Positions 17,858 through 26,429 of a stretch of DNA of 64,000 bases are shown in pieces. The translations under genes were made by a program, and so were the position numbers. Position 1 is the first letter of the stretch. Each line of letters begins with the position of its first letter. Source of the stretch: Nostoc flagelliforme FACHB-838. Its GTDB lineage: Bacteria; Cyanobacteriota; Cyanobacteriia; Cyanobacteriales; Nostocaceae. The notes under the pieces were generated by a model. It was not told where the DNA came from, searched no databases, and was given only the letters and a program-made list of their open reading frames with translations. The stretch covers positions 1 through 64,000 of the forward strand of contig NZ_JACJSI010000018.1 in the NCBI RefSeq assembly GCF_014698065.1, read 5' to 3'.

Positions 17858-18802
17858 TTACGACTCAATCAACACAAGTTTACGAACCTGAGAATTATTT
17901 CCCTGAGTGCGGCGTGATGAAACGGCAGTGAGCAAAAACTTCCAAGACTTAGGAGAAAGTATAGAATAATCTATCATTGAAAGAAAACTCTTGAGATTTT
18001 TTTGCTTCAGTGCTACTAAAATCCAATGGAGTTTCAGGTAATTTTTTATATCCTCAAAGACGGGAATCTTTGAGCGATGTTGGTCATTTACCAAAGCGTA
18101 AATTTTTTCTTTCATCAAGATATTTGTCGCCAACCGCCGAGACAAAGAAAACTTTTGATTATAAGCACCAGGCCAGATAGTCCGGTAAGCAAGACACTGG
18201 TTGAAGAAAATAGCATCGCCAAACTGGGCAATCCGAATCCAGGAATCGATGTCATCACAATTAGCATCAAGTGTAGAGTCCCAACCACCAGTTTGTAAGA
18301 AAGCATCACGTTGGCAAGCTACTTGTACAGGCGTGCCAAAGGGTACAAGCTCTAAAAGCATACCGTAATGAATATCGGCTTGTGGGATATAAAAAGCTAA
18401 ACCGGGGCCAACTTGCGGGGTGCGACTGAGTTCAACTTCATTACCATCCACCTGAGCCGCCACACAAGAGCAGATTACAGCATCGGGACGAAGTACGATC
18501 GCCTTAGCCATCTCTTCTATACAGTTGGGTGCTAAATAGTCATCATCATCTAAAAACTTAATCCAGTCGCCGCTAGCTTTGGCAACTCCAGCATTTACCG
18601 TTGCCGCATGACCAAGGTTCACCTCGTTACGATGGTAAACAACCTTGTCCCCTAAGCTTTTGAGATATATTTGGGTATCATCAGAAGAACAGTCGTCGGC
18701 AACAACCACCTCGCACTCGATTGTTTGGTTACGAGCCGAATCAATTGCTCTTTGCAGCAAATTCAAGCGATTATAGGTACTGATGACGACGCTAAATTTC
18801 AT
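17858..18802 (-). CDS. Glycosyltransferase family 2
   Basis: 314 residues from the chosen ATG at 18800-18802 (MKFSVVISTYNRLNLL); an upstream in-frame ATG at 18832 would add 10 residues that are not family-like. GT-A fold: nucleotide-binding 'VVISTYNR', 'VVVADDCSSDDT', and the metal-binding DXD-type motif in 'KFLDDDDYLAP'. It transfers a sugar from a nucleotide-sugar donor to an unknown acceptor, probably in exopolysaccharide or glycan synthesis. There are no transmembrane segments. It is convergent with the beta-helix protein and divergent from rplS. Confidence 0.88.
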   Translation of the reverse strand: MKFSVVISTYNRLNLLQRAIDSARNQTIECEVVVADDCSSDDTQIYLKSLGDKVVYHRNEVNLGHAATVNAGVAKASGDWIKFLDDDDYLAPNCIEEMAKAIVLRPDAVICSCVAAQVDGNEVELSRTPQVGPGLAFYIPQADIHYGMLLELVPFGTPVQVACQRDAFLQTGGWDSTLDANCDDIDSWIRIAQFGDAIFFNQCLAYRTIWPGAYNQKFSLSRRLATNILMKEKIYALVNDQHRSKIPVFEDIKNYLKLHWILVALKQKNLKSFLSMIDYSILSPKSWKFLLTAVSSRRTQGNNSQVRKLVLIES

Positions 18803-18955
18803 AAATTTCCCCAGTGGTGCAACGTTCTGCAATATAGCTTTGATCTCTTGGCTGTTGTATCAGTAAAATTATCAATGTCCAAATAGGTAGACTGAAATAG
18901 GATTATCGATTTATCATTGATGATCGTGAGATTTTTTTAAGCAGACAGAAAGACT

Positions 18956-19318
18956 ATGAATGCTCAAGAGATTATCCGCTCTATTGAAGCGGAACAGATA
19001 AAATCGAATTTGCCCGACATTTATGTAGGCGACACCGTAAAAGTGGGAGTAAAAATCAAAGAAGGCGAAAAATACCGCGTACAACCCTACGAGGGAGTAG
19101 TAATTGCCAAGCGCAATGGTGGCATCAACGAAACTATTACAGTTCGTAAGGTTTTTCAAGGCGTGGGCGTTGAGCGGGTATTTCTGTTGCATTCTCCCCG
19201 GATTGACAGCATCAAGGTATTACGTCGCGGTAAAGTCCGCCGTGCTAAACTATATTATCTCCGCGATCGCGTAGGTAAGGCAACCCGGATCAAGCAACGG
19301 TTTGACCGCCCTTTGTGA
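18956..19318 (+). CDS. rplS: 50S ribosomal protein L19
   Basis: 120 residues. The L19 signature is clear: '[20 protein letters not shown]', '[20 protein letters not shown]', '[20 protein letters not shown]' and the basic end '[19 protein letters not shown]'. It sits at the interface of the 30S and 50S subunits. A leading gene of the translation cluster: trnW, secE, nusG and the L11-L1-L10-L12 genes follow on the same strand. Confidence 0.97.
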   Translation: MNAQEIIRSIEAEQIKSNLPDIYVGDTVKVGVKIKEGEKYRVQPYEGVVIAKRNGGINETITVRKVFQGVGVERVFLLHSPRIDSIKVLRRGKVRRAKLYYLRDRVGKATRIKQRFDRPL

Positions 19319-19350
19319 TTCGTCCTTCAATCATTATGGGAGAAATCTTA

Positions 19351-19366
19351 AGCGGCATCTGCCGCT
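19351..19366 (+). terminator. Hairpin after rplS, possible terminator
   Basis: 'agcggcatctgccgct' forms a 7-base-pair perfect stem with a 2-base loop 32 bases after the rplS stop. The following 'gacttgttttccc' is only weakly T-rich, so termination is uncertain. Confidence 0.4.
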
Positions 19367-19464
19367 GACTTGTTTTCCCAACGAAATTGAGGTATGATGA
19401 AAATCGCGTGTTGCGTTAAACTGAAATTTAGTTCAGCGCAATAACTGAATCAAAAACAGCTTGT

Positions 19465-19537
19465 GCGCTCTTAGTTCAGTTGGTAGAACGCAGGTCTCCA
19501 AAACCTGATGTCGGGGGTTCAAGTCCTCCAGGGCGCG
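19465..19537 (+). tRNA. trnW: tRNA-Trp (anticodon CCA)
   Basis: 73 bases fold as a standard cloverleaf: the acceptor stem gcgctct pairs with agggcgc (one G.U pair), D-arm 'tagttcagttggtaga', anticodon stem 'caggt…acctg' with loop ctCCAaa, T-arm 'gggggttcaagtcctcc'. The discriminator base is G. The 3' CCA is not encoded. Placement of trnW just ahead of secE-nusG is common in bacteria. Confidence 0.95.
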
Positions 19538-19554
19538 CTCAAGAGCAAAAAAAA

Positions 19555-19608
19555 GCCCGAAATAATTACGCAACTGCTATATTAGCAGTTGGTGTTAATA
19601 ATTTCGGG
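19555..19608 (+). terminator. Long inverted repeat after trnW
   Basis: 'cccgaaataatta' (19556-19568) pairs with 'taataatttcggg' (19596-19608), with an inner hairpin 'caactgctatattagcagttg'. It lies 18 bases after the tRNA and ahead of secE. The T-run is poor, so it could be a processing structure as well as a terminator. Confidence 0.5.
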
Positions 19609-19834
19609 TAAACTTATTGAATTTGCAGTTGTTTTGCTTCCAGTTAAGTGAAATAGAGTCGAAACTGTAAACCTAGATGACCGAATTTTAGATTTGAGAT
19701 TTTGGATATTAAGATTGATAAGAAATTTAAAATCGAGAAACCAAAATTTAAAATTAAGCTCCTTTGCCTTAAGGCACGGGGTAAATCTAAAATACCAAAT
19801 CCAAAATTGAGTTACAAAGAGAGGAGAAACGGTC

Positions 19835-20056
19835 GTGGCCAAAAAAAGTGAAGCAGAATTGCCAGAACCTCCAAACGGGTTTAGCTTTGGTAACTTCATA
19901 CAGGGAACCAAAGAAGAACTTGAAAAAGTAGTTTGGCCCAGTCGGCAACAAATAGTGAGCGAATCCGCCGCTGTGTTGTTAATGGTGGCACTCTCGGCAT
20001 CTTTGATATACTTGGTCGATGGATTGTTTGCTTGGGCAGCTAAACAGGTGTTCTGA
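19835..20056 (+). CDS. secE: Preprotein translocase subunit SecE
   Basis: 73 residues from GTG 19835-19837, preceded by a good RBS (gaggag). Single C-terminal transmembrane helix (AAVLLMVALSASLIYLVDGL) after the conserved amphipathic segment 'FIQGTKEELEKVVWPSRQQI', the hallmark of short bacterial SecE. It clamps SecY in the plasma and thylakoid membrane. Its stop overlaps the nusG start (TGATG), so the two are translationally coupled. Confidence 0.96.
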   Translation: MAKKSEAELPEPPNGFSFGNFIQGTKEELEKVVWPSRQQIVSESAAVLLMVALSASLIYLVDGLFAWAAKQVF

Positions 20057-20697
20057 TGACTTTTGCAACAGACGAACCGCGCAACTCAATGTTGCAGTCG
20101 GAGGAAACAGGAGAAACAGCAGAAGCAGCGTCAAAAGAAGCACGCTGGTATGCAGTGCAAGTAGCCTCAGGCTGTGAAAAGCGTGTAAAAACTAACTTAG
20201 AGCAACGCATTCAAACTTTTGATGTAGCCGACAAAATTGTCCAGGTAGAAATTCCGCAGACACCAGCGGTGAAAATCCGTAAAGATGGCAGTCGTCAGCA
20301 TACAGAAGAGAAAGTTTTCCCTGGCTATGTGCTGGTGCGGATGATGATGGATGATGATACCTGGCAGGTGGTACGCAACACCTCTCATGTAATTAACTTT
20401 GTCGGTGCAGAACAAAAGCGTGGTAGCAGTAAAGGTCGCGGTCATGTCAACCCAATACCACTGAGTTCTTCAGAAGTCGAACGTATATTTAAACAAACCA
20501 GCGAACAAGAGCCGGTTGTCAAAATTGACATGGCTACTGGTGATAAGATAATGGTGCTTTCTGGCCCATTTAAAGATTTTGAAGGCGAAGTAATTGAAGT
20601 TTCTCCAGAACGGAGTAAACTTAAAGCTTTGCTCTCAATTTTCGGCAGGGATACACCAGTAGAATTGGAATTTAATCAGGTAGAGAAACAGAGTTAA
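20056..20697 (+). CDS. nusG: Transcription termination/antitermination factor NusG
   Basis: 213 residues. The NGN domain begins at about 30 (ARWYAVQVASGCEKRVKTNL) and the C-terminal KOW domain is at about 158-210 (GDKIMVLSGPFKDFEGEVIE). The first 28 residues are an acidic extension, usual in cyanobacteria. NusG binds RNA polymerase and links it to Rho or to ribosomes. Overlaps secE by one base; rplK follows after 6 bases. Confidence 0.96.
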   Translation: MTFATDEPRNSMLQSEETGETAEAASKEARWYAVQVASGCEKRVKTNLEQRIQTFDVADKIVQVEIPQTPAVKIRKDGSRQHTEEKVFPGYVLVRMMMDDDTWQVVRNTSHVINFVGAEQKRGSSKGRGHVNPIPLSSSEVERIFKQTSEQEPVVKIDMATGDKIMVLSGPFKDFEGEVIEVSPERSKLKALLSIFGRDTPVELEFNQVEKQS

Positions 20698-20703
20698 ATA
20701 CAA

Positions 20704-21129
20704 ATGGCGAAGAAAGTAGTGGCGGTCATTAAACTGGCCTTGAATGCTGGAAAAGCCAACCCAGCACCGCCAGTTGGGCCCGCCTTGGGTCAACATGGTG
20801 TCAACATCATGATGTTTTGTAAGGAGTACAACGCCAAAACAGCAGATCAAGCTGGAATGGTGATACCTGTAGAAATTTCGGTTTTTGAAGACCGGAGTTT
20901 TACATTTGTACTCAAGACGCCACCCGCATCAGTGCTGATTCGGAAGGCGGCGAAAGTTGAAAAAGGCTCGAATGAACCCAACAAAAAGAAGGTTGGGTCA
21001 ATTAGCAAAGCCCAATTGCAAGAGATAGCCCAAACGAAACTCCCCGACCTCAATGCCAATGACATCGACGCGGCAATGAAGATTGTGGCAGGAACGGCTA
21101 AAAATATGGGTGTAACAATCACGGATTAG
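20704..21129 (+). CDS. rplK: 50S ribosomal protein L11
   Basis: 141 residues, exactly the usual length. '[20 protein letters not shown]' is the L11 N-terminal signature and '[20 protein letters not shown]' the C-terminal RNA-binding domain. L11 forms the GTPase-associated stalk base with L10/L12. It is followed by a 165-base gap with heptamer repeats before rplA. Confidence 0.97.
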   Translation: MAKKVVAVIKLALNAGKANPAPPVGPALGQHGVNIMMFCKEYNAKTADQAGMVIPVEISVFEDRSFTFVLKTPPASVLIRKAAKVEKGSNEPNKKKVGSISKAQLQEIAQTKLPDLNANDIDAAMKIVAGTAKNMGVTITD

Positions 21130-21240
21130 TCATTGGTCATTGGTCATTAGTCATTGGTCAGGAGAAAATAAACGACTGACAAAGGACAAAGGACAAATGA
21201 CATAGACGCCTTAGCGGCTTCCCGCAGGGTAGGACAAATA
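21128..21240. repeat. Heptamer (TCATTGG/TCATTAG) repeats and a dispersed repeat between rplK and rplA
   Basis: 21128-21163 is a run of 'gtcattg/gtcatta' heptamers, followed by inverted words 'gacaaaggacaaaggacaaatgac' (21177-21200), so a hairpin is possible. 21202-21233 (tagacgccttagcggcttcc…) is another recurring Nostoc-type repeat. It interrupts an otherwise tight ribosomal operon. Confidence 0.65.
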
Positions 21241-21294
21241 ACTAAAAATTATCGGGGGAGAGGCGAGGCTTCGGAATTACCCCAGGAGAACAAA

Positions 21295-22008
21295 ATGCCA
21301 AAAATATCGCGTCGTTTGCAAGGACTGCAAGCAAAAGTAGAAGATAAGGACTATCATCCTTTAGAGGCTTTAGCTCTTCTTAAAGACACAGCAACAGCTA
21401 AATTTACCGAAGCTGCGGAAGCGCATATCCGGTTGGGAATTGACCCTAAGTATACAGACCAACAGTTGCGGACAACAGTAGCACTGCCCAAAGGTACAGG
21501 ACAAATCGTCCGGGTAGCAGTGATAGCCAGAGGCGAAAAGGTAAACGAAGCAAGCAACGCTGGTGCTGATATAGTCGGATCAGAAGAACTGATTGACGAA
21601 ATCCAGAAAGGTAGAATGGATTTTGACAAGCTGATTGCCACACCCGATGTAATGCCACAAGTGGCAAAACTGGGTAAGTTGCTTGGGCCGCGTGGTTTGA
21701 TGCCATCGCCCAAGGGTGGAACCGTAACATTTGATTTAGCAGGTGCGATCGCAGAATTCAAAGCTGGTAAATTAGAATTCCGAGCTGACCGAACTGGTAT
21801 TGTTCATGTTATGTTTGGTAAGTCAACTTTCTCGCCTGAAGATTTGTTAGTCAACCTGAAGGCATTGCAAGAGACGATCGACCGTAACCGTCCTTCAGGG
21901 GCTAAAGGTCGTTATTGGCGCACATTTTATGTGTCAGCCACAATGGGGCCATCAATTAAAATTGATGTCACCGCCCTACGAGATTTGAAACTGAGCGAAG
22001 CTGGTTAA
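21295..22008 (+). CDS. rplA: 50S ribosomal protein L1
   Basis: 237 residues. Signatures '[20 protein letters not shown]', '[19 protein letters not shown]' and '[18 protein letters not shown]' identify L1. It binds 23S rRNA at the L1 stalk and in many bacteria represses its own operon by binding mRNA. The RBS 'aggag' lies 9 bases ahead of the ATG. Confidence 0.97.
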   Translation: MPKISRRLQGLQAKVEDKDYHPLEALALLKDTATAKFTEAAEAHIRLGIDPKYTDQQLRTTVALPKGTGQIVRVAVIARGEKVNEASNAGADIVGSEELIDEIQKGRMDFDKLIATPDVMPQVAKLGKLLGPRGLMPSPKGGTVTFDLAGAIAEFKAGKLEFRADRTGIVHVMFGKSTFSPEDLLVNLKALQETIDRNRPSGAKGRYWRTFYVSATMGPSIKIDVTALRDLKLSEAG

Positions 22009-22084
22009 TTTTTAGTCATTAGTTCTTAGTCATTTGTAAAGGCAAAGGACAAAGGACTAATGACCAATGACAAAATTAAATAGG

Positions 22085-22232
22085 CAAAGCCGGAGACAGC
22101 AGGTGCTAAAAGCTTAAATATCCTGCCGAGGTTAAAACTCTAATAGTCAGAATTACCACCCTTAAAGGTGTGATAAGTATGGCATTAAGAGTCTTAATAC
22201 TCAACCCCGGCTAAATTAGCTGGGGTTTGTTG
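22085..22232 (+). promoter_or_regulatory. Ribosomal protein L10 leader with attenuator
   Basis: The region between rplA and rplJ has the features of the L10 leader RNA: a stem near 'gcaggtgctaaaagc…atcctgc' (22099-22127), a middle domain with 'attaccacccttaaaggtgtgat', and at its end a strong 12-bp hairpin 'aaccccggctaa/ttagctggggtt' (22203-22227) followed by 'tgttgttt'. In the established model, the L10(L12)4 complex binds the leader and lowers rplJ-rplL expression, here probably through the terminator hairpin. Confidence 0.75.
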
Positions 22233-22303
22233 TTTGGGTTCAGGTTTAGAAGAAACGTACAAATAGGGCACTTCACCGATTATTTTAAGGAGGTGAGATT
22301 GGA

Positions 22304-22918
22304 ATGGGTAGAACACTAGAAAATAAAAAAGAGATAGTAGCTGACCTCAAAGAAACTTTGAGTGAGTCAACTCTGGCACTGGTAATAGAGTATCAGGGAC
22401 TAACTGTTGCTGAAATTAGCGATTTACGGCGGCGGCTGCGTCCCAGTGGTACTGTTTGTAAGGTGACGAAGAACACCCTAATGGGCATTGCCATTAAAGA
22501 TGATGAAAAATGGCAGCCTATGTCGGAATTGCTCAACGGTTCTTCCGCCTTTTTGCTCGTAAAAGAAGATTTTTCATCGGCAATTAAGGCATACCAAGAA
22601 TTCCAAAAAGTCACCAAGAAAACAGAACTTCGTGGTGGTGTACTGGAAGGTCGCCTACTCAAAGAACCTGATGTCAAGGTACTGGGAGACTTGCCATCTA
22701 AGGAACAACTCATCGCCCAAATTGCCGGGGCTATCAACGCCTTGGCTACCAAGATTGCTGTGGGTATCAACGAAGTTCCTGGTTCACTGGCTCGTGCTTT
22801 GCAGGCTGTGTCTGACCAAGAGCAAAGTGGTGGTAGCACCGAAACAGTTGCTGTCGAAGATAGCAGCACCGAAACAGCTACTGAAGGCGATAGCAGCACC
22901 GAAACTGCTGCTGAATAG
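22304..22918 (+). CDS. rplJ: 50S ribosomal protein L10
   Basis: 204 residues. The L10 core ([52 protein letters not shown]) occupies about 1-175; the long C-terminal helix that carries the L12 dimers is included. The last about 28 residues form an acidic Ser/Thr/Glu tail with three near copies of 'SSTETA', longer than usual for L10 and encoded by a short tandem repeat. The start has the strong RBS 'aaggaggtgag'. Co-transcribed with rplL. Confidence 0.96.
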   Translation: MGRTLENKKEIVADLKETLSESTLALVIEYQGLTVAEISDLRRRLRPSGTVCKVTKNTLMGIAIKDDEKWQPMSELLNGSSAFLLVKEDFSSAIKAYQEFQKVTKKTELRGGVLEGRLLKEPDVKVLGDLPSKEQLIAQIAGAINALATKIAVGINEVPGSLARALQAVSDQEQSGGSTETVAVEDSSTETATEGDSSTETAAE

Positions 22919-22997
22919 ACTTCGTGGTTCATCAGTCAACAGTCATTAGCTTTTGACTAATGACTAATAATTAATCAAAATTACAGGAGTTATATCA

Positions 22998-23390
22998 ATG
23001 TCTGCTGCAACCGATCAAATTTTAGAACAACTAAAAACCCTTTCTTTGTTGGAAGCTTCTGAGTTAGTCAAGCAAATTGAAGAAGCTTTTGGCGTGAGTG
23101 CAGCTGCACCCGTTGGCGGCATGATGATGATGCCTGGCGCTGGTGGTGCAGCTCCGGCTGAAGAAGCTGTTGAGCAAACCGAGTTTGAAGTGATTCTCGA
23201 ATCAGTCCCAGCTGATAAGAAGATTGCCGTACTGAAGATTGTCCGGGAATTGACCGGTTTGGGTCTGAAAGAAGCGAAAGACTTGGTAGAAGCTGCGCCC
23301 AAAGCAGTTAAAGAAGGTCTTGCTAAGGATGCTGCTGAAGATGCTAAGAAGCGCATCGAAGAAGCTGGTGGTAAGGTGACTATTAAGTAG
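22998..23390 (+). CDS. rplL: 50S ribosomal protein L7/L12
   Basis: 130 residues. N-terminal dimerisation domain ([20 protein letters not shown]), Ala/Gly/Met-rich hinge ([17 protein letters not shown]) and C-terminal factor-binding domain ([20 protein letters not shown] then DLVEAAPK). It recruits translation factors to the ribosome. Last gene of the cluster; a hairpin follows. Confidence 0.97.
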   Translation: MSAATDQILEQLKTLSLLEASELVKQIEEAFGVSAAAPVGGMMMMPGAGGAAPAEEAVEQTEFEVILESVPADKKIAVLKIVRELTGLGLKEAKDLVEAAPKAVKEGLAKDAAEDAKKRIEEAGGKVTIK

Positions 23391-23431
23391 TCACAATTCT
23401 ATTAGCATTTTTTTATTAATCGTGTGTAAAA

Positions 23432-23453
23432 CCCCATCCGCTTGTCGGTGGGG
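23432..23453 (+). terminator. Hairpin downstream of rplL
   Basis: 'ccccatccgcttgtcggtgggg' pairs with one bulged base about 40 bases after the rplL stop. No T-run follows directly, but 'atttttttatt' lies just upstream. It is the likely end of the rplK-rplL transcripts. Confidence 0.5.
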
Positions 23454-23757
23454 ATATAAGCACGGTTAAAAGGTGAAGTTAGATACCCTTTACTGATACT
23501 CATTACGAAATATTGCTCTAAGAGCAAAACGGTTAATTGTGAACCGTACTGTTTCTATCCTAGTCAACTTACCTGATAAAAGATTTTAAATCTGATGCAA
23601 AAACATGCATTAATATTTAATGCACATCTTGACTGGGCGATAGGGAAGAAAACGTTTAACAAAAACAAGGCACACAAAGATTTGTACGCCCTCTTAAGGT
23701 TACATATCTGAGTCTGCTTTCTGCGTTGTTGCAAACGGTGAGGGGCAACGCATTAGA

Positions 23758-23853
23758 GACTTCCAGTTAAAAAAATATCCAATTATAGGGGCGCAAGTCC
23801 TTGCGCCCCTACAAATCTAGAAAGAATTTGGGATAATTTATCTTTTATAAGTC
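23758..23853. repeat. Hairpin repeat element, copy 2, in the 23391-23994 gap
   Basis: Outer arms 'gactt' (23758-23762) and 'aagtc' (23849-23853) enclose the hairpin 'aggggcgcaag/cttgcgcccct' (23787-23810). It is the homologue of 17764-17855: the flanking words 'aaaaaaatatcc', 'attatagg', 'ctacaaat' and 'ataattta' are shared. The rest of the 600-base gap shows no gene. Confidence 0.7.
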
Positions 23854-23994
23854 CCTTTGAAGGAATCAAAGCAACTAAATTTAAGCGCATTCCCAGAAAG
23901 AAACTAACATCAGGATTGAGATACGACAAGCGCACAGTGATATTGCGTGGTTATCAATTAAACTTGTCTAGAGTAAATTGATAGTAATACTTGA

Positions 23995-24873
23995 ATGATG
24001 AGCCAGTATCGCTTCAAACAGTCATTCTCTGGTGATTCCAGCTTAAGCAATAAGCTTTTTGACTTATTGGAAGTCACATTTCCCGGACTTAGCAGTTTAG
24101 CAGAATGTGCAAGAAAAATAGGTGCATCCTGGGAAACAGCTTCAACTCCGTTTATCCGCTTTCATGATGATATAGCTATTACTCATGTAGGAGTGTTAGA
24201 AATTCCCATGCAAATTATGGGACAAAGACTTACTGTCGGAGGAATTCATGCAGTAGCTACGCGTCTAGAATTTCGCAGGAGAGGGTATTATCGTGAAGTA
24301 ATGGAGGAAGTGCTAGAATATTGCGATTGCTTTTATGAGACGCTGGTGCTGACGACATCACAACCAGAGTTTTACTTACCTTTTGGCTTTCGTGTTGTCA
24401 AAGAACACATCTTCAAAGTTAAATGTGGCTTTAGAGGTAGCACTGATAGCTTCAGAAGACTAGATTTTACAGATACCAGAGATTGCACATTGCTACACAG
24501 ACTTTTGGAAACACGCGCTCCTGTCTCTAATATAGTTGGTGTAGTCAAGGAAAAACCTTTGTTCTGCGTCAATGAAGCAAGTCGTCCCTTATATTATGCA
24601 GAAGATTTAGATTTAATCGCCTGTATGGAGACAGAAAATACCCGACTTCATCTTTTTGATTTAGTTACAACGCAGATATGCCCTTTGAAGAATATTCTTG
24701 CTAGAATGCCTCAACTCATCGAAGAAGTGGTTATTTATTTTAGTCCAGAACTTCTTTCTGTCAAAGATGTGCAAACATTCGCCCATGCATTTGATGAAAC
24801 TGTGCTGATGGTTCGCGGTAAATTTACAGCGGAAGGCGAGAAATTTATGCTGCCGCGTTCTGCAAGATGTTGA
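23995..24873 (+). CDS. GNAT-like N-acetyltransferase
   Basis: 292 residues. A GNAT acetyl-CoA binding core is visible at about 76-130: 'GGIHAVATRLEFRRRGYYRE' has the strand 4 and R/Q-x-x-G-x-G/A-like pyrophosphate loop, followed by 'MEEVLEYCDCFYETLVLTTS' and the strand-6 style 'FYLPFGFRVVKEH'. The C-terminal half is a second, less recognisable domain, as in Eis-type two-domain acetyltransferases. Substrate unknown. ATG 23995 or the next ATG (23998) can be the start. Single gene between two repeat-rich gaps. Confidence 0.7.
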   Translation: MMSQYRFKQSFSGDSSLSNKLFDLLEVTFPGLSSLAECARKIGASWETASTPFIRFHDDIAITHVGVLEIPMQIMGQRLTVGGIHAVATRLEFRRRGYYREVMEEVLEYCDCFYETLVLTTSQPEFYLPFGFRVVKEHIFKVKCGFRGSTDSFRRLDFTDTRDCTLLHRLLETRAPVSNIVGVVKEKPLFCVNEASRPLYYAEDLDLIACMETENTRLHLFDLVTTQICPLKNILARMPQLIEEVVIYFSPELLSVKDVQTFAHAFDETVLMVRGKFTAEGEKFMLPRSARC

Positions 24874-24987
24874 GTTCTACTATGTCTACTTGATTACTTA
24901 TTGCAGATAGCGTCTTGATTCAGACGGATGTATTCTGACTTCTGAATTCTTCTTCAATGCGAAAATACTTAAACCGCCAAAAATTTA

Positions 24988-25150
24988 AGCCTCGGCTAAT
25001 AATCGCTTACAAGTTTTGCAAGATAAGATGCAAGAGTATATTGATAATGACACGCAACTGGTTGGTTAATTAATAGAAAACAACGCCAAGCGTTTATTTA
25101 TCGTCCTAATATTGCGGTTGAGGTATTAGATTACCCTAAAACACTGAACA
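24988..25150 (+). pseudogene. Uma2-family nuclease relic
   Basis: The frame from 24988 reads …NRLQVLQDKMQEYIDNDTQL + VG and then stops at TAA (25067-25069); in another frame from about 25066 the text continues LINRKQRQAFIYRPNIAVEV + LDYPKTL. Joined, they match the central part of Uma2 restriction-endonuclease-fold proteins (…LQxKMxEYIxNGxQLGWLI-NRKQRQVEIYRP…), which are very abundant in cyanobacteria. N-terminus and C-terminus are missing, so this is a frameshifted fragment. It directly precedes the DUF262-HEPN pair. Confidence 0.7.
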
Positions 25151-25237
25151 AAGGAAGATGCTATAGATGTGAGGTATAAGAGTGAGTATAATGTATTACT
25201 AACCGAACAGTGCATAGTAAAAGCAACAATTATTGTT

Positions 25238-26425
25238 ATGGATAATAATTACCCTTTTGATGAAGAACAAATTTGGTTTAATGATTATGCTGACGAAGAG
25301 GATGATTTTCAAATTGATGAATATGATTTAACCTCTACACCAAATGATTTTAATGTAATAACGATTTACAATTTTATGGAATCTGGTGCTGTTAAAATAC
25401 CAGGGTTTCAAAGAAATTATGTTTGGGATATAAACAGAGCATCTAAGCTGATTGAATCAATAATTTTAGGTTTACCAATTCCACAAATTTTTCTATATGA
25501 AGAAGCAAGAAATAAGTTTTTAATTATTGACGGACAGCAGCGATTAATGTCTATATACTATTTCATTAAAGGTAGATTTCCTCTTAAGGAGAAACGTGTT
25601 GAACTAAGAAGAATATTTGAAAAAGATGGTTCTATTCCTGATAAAATTTTGAGCAACGAAAATTATTTTAGTAAGTTTGATCTAAGCCTTACACAAAAGC
25701 TTCCCGAACAGCCTAATAAATTTAAAGGACTTAATTACCACACTTTAGGTGACTACAAAACACAGTTTGAGCTTAGACCTATTCGGAACGTAATAGTTAA
25801 ACAAAATTTCCCTAAAGATGATAGTTCTTCAATATATGAAATATTTAATCGTTTAAATTCTGGTGGTGTTAATTTGTATCCGCAAGAGATTAGAGCCAGC
25901 TTATATCATTCTCCTTTTTACGAAATGCTTAATCGTCTAAATATGGAAGAAGGATGGCGAAAATTATTACAAATGAATGAGCCAGATATTCACATGAAAG
26001 ACGTTGAGCTTTTACTTCGGGGTTTTGCCATGCTGATTGATGGAGAAGACTATGCTCCTTCACTACCAAAATTTTTAAATAATTTTTCAAGAAGGAGTAG
26101 AAAAAACACTCAAGAGCAAAATGATTATCTTGAGAACTTGTTTAAATCATTTCTAAGGCAGTTTGAATCTTTGCCTGAAGATCCATTTATTGGAAAACGT
26201 AACAAACGCTTTCATATAGCACTTTTTGAAGCTGTATTTGCCAGTGTATGTAAACCAATATTTTTACAGCATGAGTTTTTAGATTCTCCTGTAGACATTA
26301 GTAAAATTAAGCAAATAGAAATCGATGGACAGTTTATAAAGGCTTCCTCAGAAGGCACAACAAAAAAGACAAATGTTGAAATTCGTTTAAAACGGGCTAA
26401 AGATATTTTAGGTATTCAAGGGTAG
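25238..26425 (+). CDS. DUF262 domain protein (GmrSD/ParB-like nucleotidase)
   Basis: 395 residues from ATG 25238-25240; a GTG at 25169 in frame would add 23 residues that do not look family-like. After a very acidic 40-residue N-terminus the DUF262 domain has its hallmarks: 'IPGFQRNYVWD' (54-64, PxFQRxYxW-like) and 'FLIIDGQQRLMSIYYF' with DGQQR at 98-102, then 'IYEIFNRLNSGGVNLYPQEI'. The HNH domain (DUF1524) that follows in full GmrSD restriction enzymes is absent. DUF262 proteins use the DGQQR pocket for nucleotide hydrolysis and often act as the sensing half of defence systems. The gene is AT-rich compared with its neighbours and is followed after 4 bases by a HEPN gene, so the two form an operon. 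Confidence 0.85.
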   Translation: MDNNYPFDEEQIWFNDYADEEDDFQIDEYDLTSTPNDFNVITIYNFMESGAVKIPGFQRNYVWDINRASKLIESIILGLPIPQIFLYEEARNKFLIIDGQQRLMSIYYFIKGRFPLKEKRVELRRIFEKDGSIPDKILSNENYFSKFDLSLTQKLPEQPNKFKGLNYHTLGDYKTQFELRPIRNVIVKQNFPKDDSSSIYEIFNRLNSGGVNLYPQEIRASLYHSPFYEMLNRLNMEEGWRKLLQMNEPDIHMKDVELLLRGFAMLIDGEDYAPSLPKFLNNFSRRSRKNTQEQNDYLENLFKSFLRQFESLPEDPFIGKRNKRFHIALFEAVFASVCKPIFLQHEFLDSPVDISKIKQIEIDGQFIKASSEGTTKKTNVEIRLKRAKDILGIQG

Positions 26426-26429
26426 AAAA

